Source: Campylobacter suis (GTDB lineage Bacteria > Campylobacterota > Campylobacteria > Campylobacterales > Campylobacteraceae). From it: a DNA stretch of 64,000 nt. Below the pieces are notes generated by a model. That model ran no database searches, was not told the origin of the DNA, and worked only from the letters and a program-made list of their open reading frames with translations. Shown here one piece after another: positions 62,471 to 64,000 of the stretch. The stretch spans positions 372,001 through 436,000 of the forward strand of contig NZ_CAJHOE010000001.1 of NCBI RefSeq assembly GCF_905120475.1, given 5' to 3'. The translations under genes were made by a program, and so were the position numbers. Each line of letters starts with the position of its first letter. Within the stretch, counting starts at the first letter, position 1.

Positions 62471-64000
62471 ATGGCAAAAGTTATAGGAATTGACTTAGGA
62501 ACGACTAACTCTTGTGTTAGCGTTTATGAGCGTGGCGAGAGTAAGGTTATCCCAAACAAAGAGGGTAAAAACACAACTCCTTCTGTTGTGGCTTTCACTG
62601 ACAAGGGCGATGTTTTAGTTGGCGATGTGGCTAAGCGTCAAGCGGTTACAAACCCTGAAAAGACGATCTATTCTATCAAGCGTATTATGGGTTTGATGAG
62701 TAACGAAGAGGCAGCAAAAGAGGCAAAGGAGCGTTTGCCGTATCATGTGGTAGATAGAAATGGTGCGTGTGCAATTGAGATTTCAGGTAAAGTTTATACT
62801 CCACAAGAAATTTCAGCAAAAGTGCTAATTAAACTAAAAGAAGACGCAGAAGCTTATCTTGGCGAGAGCGTTACAGATGCTGTTATTACGGTGCCTGCGT
62901 ATTTTAACGATAGCCAAAGAAAGGCTACAAAAGAGGCTGGAACGATAGCAGGACTAAATGTCCTTCGTATCATCAACGAACCAACAGCTGCGGCACTTGC
63001 TTATGGTCTTGACAAAAAAGAGGCTGAGAAAATTTTAGTTTATGATTTAGGTGGCGGTACATTTGACGTTACTGTGCTTGAAACTGGCGATAATGTTGTT
63101 GAAGTTTTGGCAACTGGCGGTAATGCGTTTTTAGGTGGCGATGACTTTGATAACCTTGTTATTGACTGGCTTGCAAGTGAGTTTAAAAGCGAAACTGGTA
63201 TCGATTTAAAAGGCGATGTTATGGCATCTCAGCGTTTAAAAGAGGCTGCTGAAAATGCTAAAAAAGAGCTAAGTTCAGCTCAAGAAAGCAACATAAACTT
63301 GCCATTTATCACAGCTGATGCAACAGGGCCAAAACACCTTGTAAAAACGCTAACTCGTGCGAAATTTGAAGGCATGATTGACGCTTTGGTGGCTCAAACT
63401 ATCGCAAAAATAAATGAAGTTGTAAAAGATGCTGGATTAAGCAAGAGCGAAGTAAAAGAAGTAGTTATGGTCGGTGGTTCTACTCGTGTGCCACTGGTTC
63501 AAGAAGAGGTTAAAAAAGCGTTTGGCAAAGAGCTAAATAAAAGCGTAAATCCAGATGAAGTTGTGGCTATTGGTGCTGCTATTCAGGGTGCGGTTATTAA
63601 GGGCGATGTTAAAGATGTATTGCTTCTTGATGTTACTCCGCTAAGTCTTGGTATCGAAACTTTGGGCGGTGTGATGACAAAGATCATTGAAAAAGGCACA
63701 ACTATACCAGTTAAGAAAAATCAAACCTTCTCAACTGCTGAAGATAATCAAAATGCGGTAACTATCCATGTTATACAAGGAGAGCGTGAGTTTGCAAGAG
63801 ATAACAAATCGCTAGGTCAGTTTAACCTAGAAGGTATCCCAGCAGCTCCTCGCGGTGTGCCTCAGATAGAAGTTGAGTTTGACATCGATGCAAACGGAAT
63901 TTTGACAGTTTCAGCAAAAGACAAAGCAACTGGTAAAGCTCAAAATATCACTATTTCAGGCTCAAGCGGTCTAAGTGATGATGAGATAAATAAGATGGTA
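62471..64000 (+). CDS. dnaK: Chaperone DnaK (3' truncated by window)
   Basis: Hsp70 chaperone; 510 codons are present and the frame is open at the window end, so about 110 residues of the lid are missing. Visible are the ATPase signatures [24 protein letters not shown] and [11 protein letters not shown], the linker [19 protein letters not shown] and the start of the substrate-binding domain. ATG at 62471 follows AAAGGAT. It is third in the CIRCE-controlled hrcA-grpE-dnaK operon; the co-chaperone CbpA is at 43709. Confidence 0.98.
   Translation, partial: MAKVIGIDLGTTNSCVSVYERGESKVIPNKEGKNTTPSVVAFTDKGDVLVGDVAKRQAVTNPEKTIYSIKRIMGLMSNEEAAKEAKERLPYHVVDRNGACAIEISGKVYTPQEISAKVLIKLKEDAEAYLGESVTDAVITVPAYFNDSQRKATKEAGTIAGLNVLRIINEPTAAALAYGLDKKEAEKILVYDLGGGTFDVTVLETGDNVVEVLATGGNAFLGGDDFDNLVIDWLASEFKSETGIDLKGDVMASQRLKEAAENAKKELSSAQESNINLPFITADATGPKHLVKTLTRAKFEGMIDALVAQTIAKINEVVKDAGLSKSEVKEVVMVGGSTRVPLVQEEVKKAFGKELNKSVNPDEVVAIGAAIQGAVIKGDVKDVLLLDVTPLSLGIETLGGVMTKIIEKGTTIPVKKNQTFSTAEDNQNAVTIHVIQGEREFARDNKSLGQFNLEGIPAAPRGVPQIEVEFDIDANGILTVSAKDKATGKAQNITISGSSGLSDDEINKMV

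Noticed and set aside
1-64000. tRNA, rRNA, insertion sequence or prophage
   Set aside because: I found no tRNA-like cloverleaf with a recognisable T-loop, no rRNA, no transposase and no integrase; every large frame has another explanation. Very short RNAs could still escape reading by eye.

Overview
The window is chromosomal DNA of a Campylobacter species, probably not C. jejuni. The sequence is AT-rich and densely packed, with many 4 to 14 base overlaps and frequent TTG or GTG starts. The gene set is epsilonproteobacterial: a CheB without receiver domain, FliW, an orphan FlhB-C protein, a DUF2018 (HP0242-like) protein, HspR with CbpA, and a CprRS-like pair beside htrA. From memory, many short blocks match C. 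jejuni neighbourhoods (cheB/rpiB/apt/pepA/ychF; lepB/folD/hemL; lolA/secA; htrA/cbpA/hspR; hemA/proS/hemC), joined here in another order. A quinol-type nitric oxide reductase is also present. I cannot name the species. Nothing looks like a prophage, IS element, CRISPR array or genomic island, and I saw no tRNA or rRNA gene.

Layout. 1-2292: the end of a cytochrome c maturation gene, a small membrane protein, then cheB-cheR. 2342-7771 (minus): hpf, then an apparent operon fliW, a PA14-domain surface protein and three pseudopilin-like proteins. 7906-10971: bamD and lon. 11012-20381 (minus): norZ, ychF, pepA, a DedA protein, apt, a coiled-coil protein, rpiB, a site-2 protease, lepB and folD. 20468-26892 (plus): a cytochrome c, hemL, an AtpZ-like protein, a membrane protein, an MFS transporter, a FliK-like protein, an FlhX-like protein and an unknown gene behind a good sigma-28 promoter. 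26915-33467: rpsO (minus), then an Rrf2 regulator, flhA, a DHH phosphoesterase, pyrB and pyrC.

33504-36820 (minus): a DUF4139 protein and a lipoprotein joining NlpC/P60 and M15 peptidase domains. 36912-43302: a PIF1-like helicase, a secreted protein, lolA (minus), secA and a LolC/E-type permease. 43331-50032: hspR and cbpA (minus), htrA (plus), a K+/H+ antiporter, a small unknown gene and a CprRS-like two-component system (minus). 50108-60306: metY (minus), then a long plus-strand run with a HAD hydrolase, DUF2018, polyprenyl synthase, hemA, proS, hemC, fliL and acpS. 60317-60732 (minus): a small HTH regulator and a 55-residue protein. 60733-61114 is the largest non-coding stretch and holds a 27-bp tandem repeat, an HspR operator, a sigma-70 promoter and a CIRCE element in front of hrcA-grpE-dnaK, which runs off the end.

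Themes. Protein quality control is the strongest: Lon, HtrA, CbpA, HspR, HrcA, GrpE and DnaK. Two HspR-type operators, one at cbpA-hspR and one at hrcA, make a readable heat-shock circuit. Envelope biogenesis (BamD, LolA, LolC/E, SecA, LepB, peptidoglycan hydrolase), flagellum and chemotaxis (FliW, FlhA, FliL, FliK-like, FlhX, CheB, CheR) and tetrapyrrole synthesis (HemL, HemA, HemC) are the others. The least explained parts are the pseudopilin/PA14 cluster, the sigma-28 gene at 26104, and the repeat plus HTH/small-protein pair upstream of hrcA.
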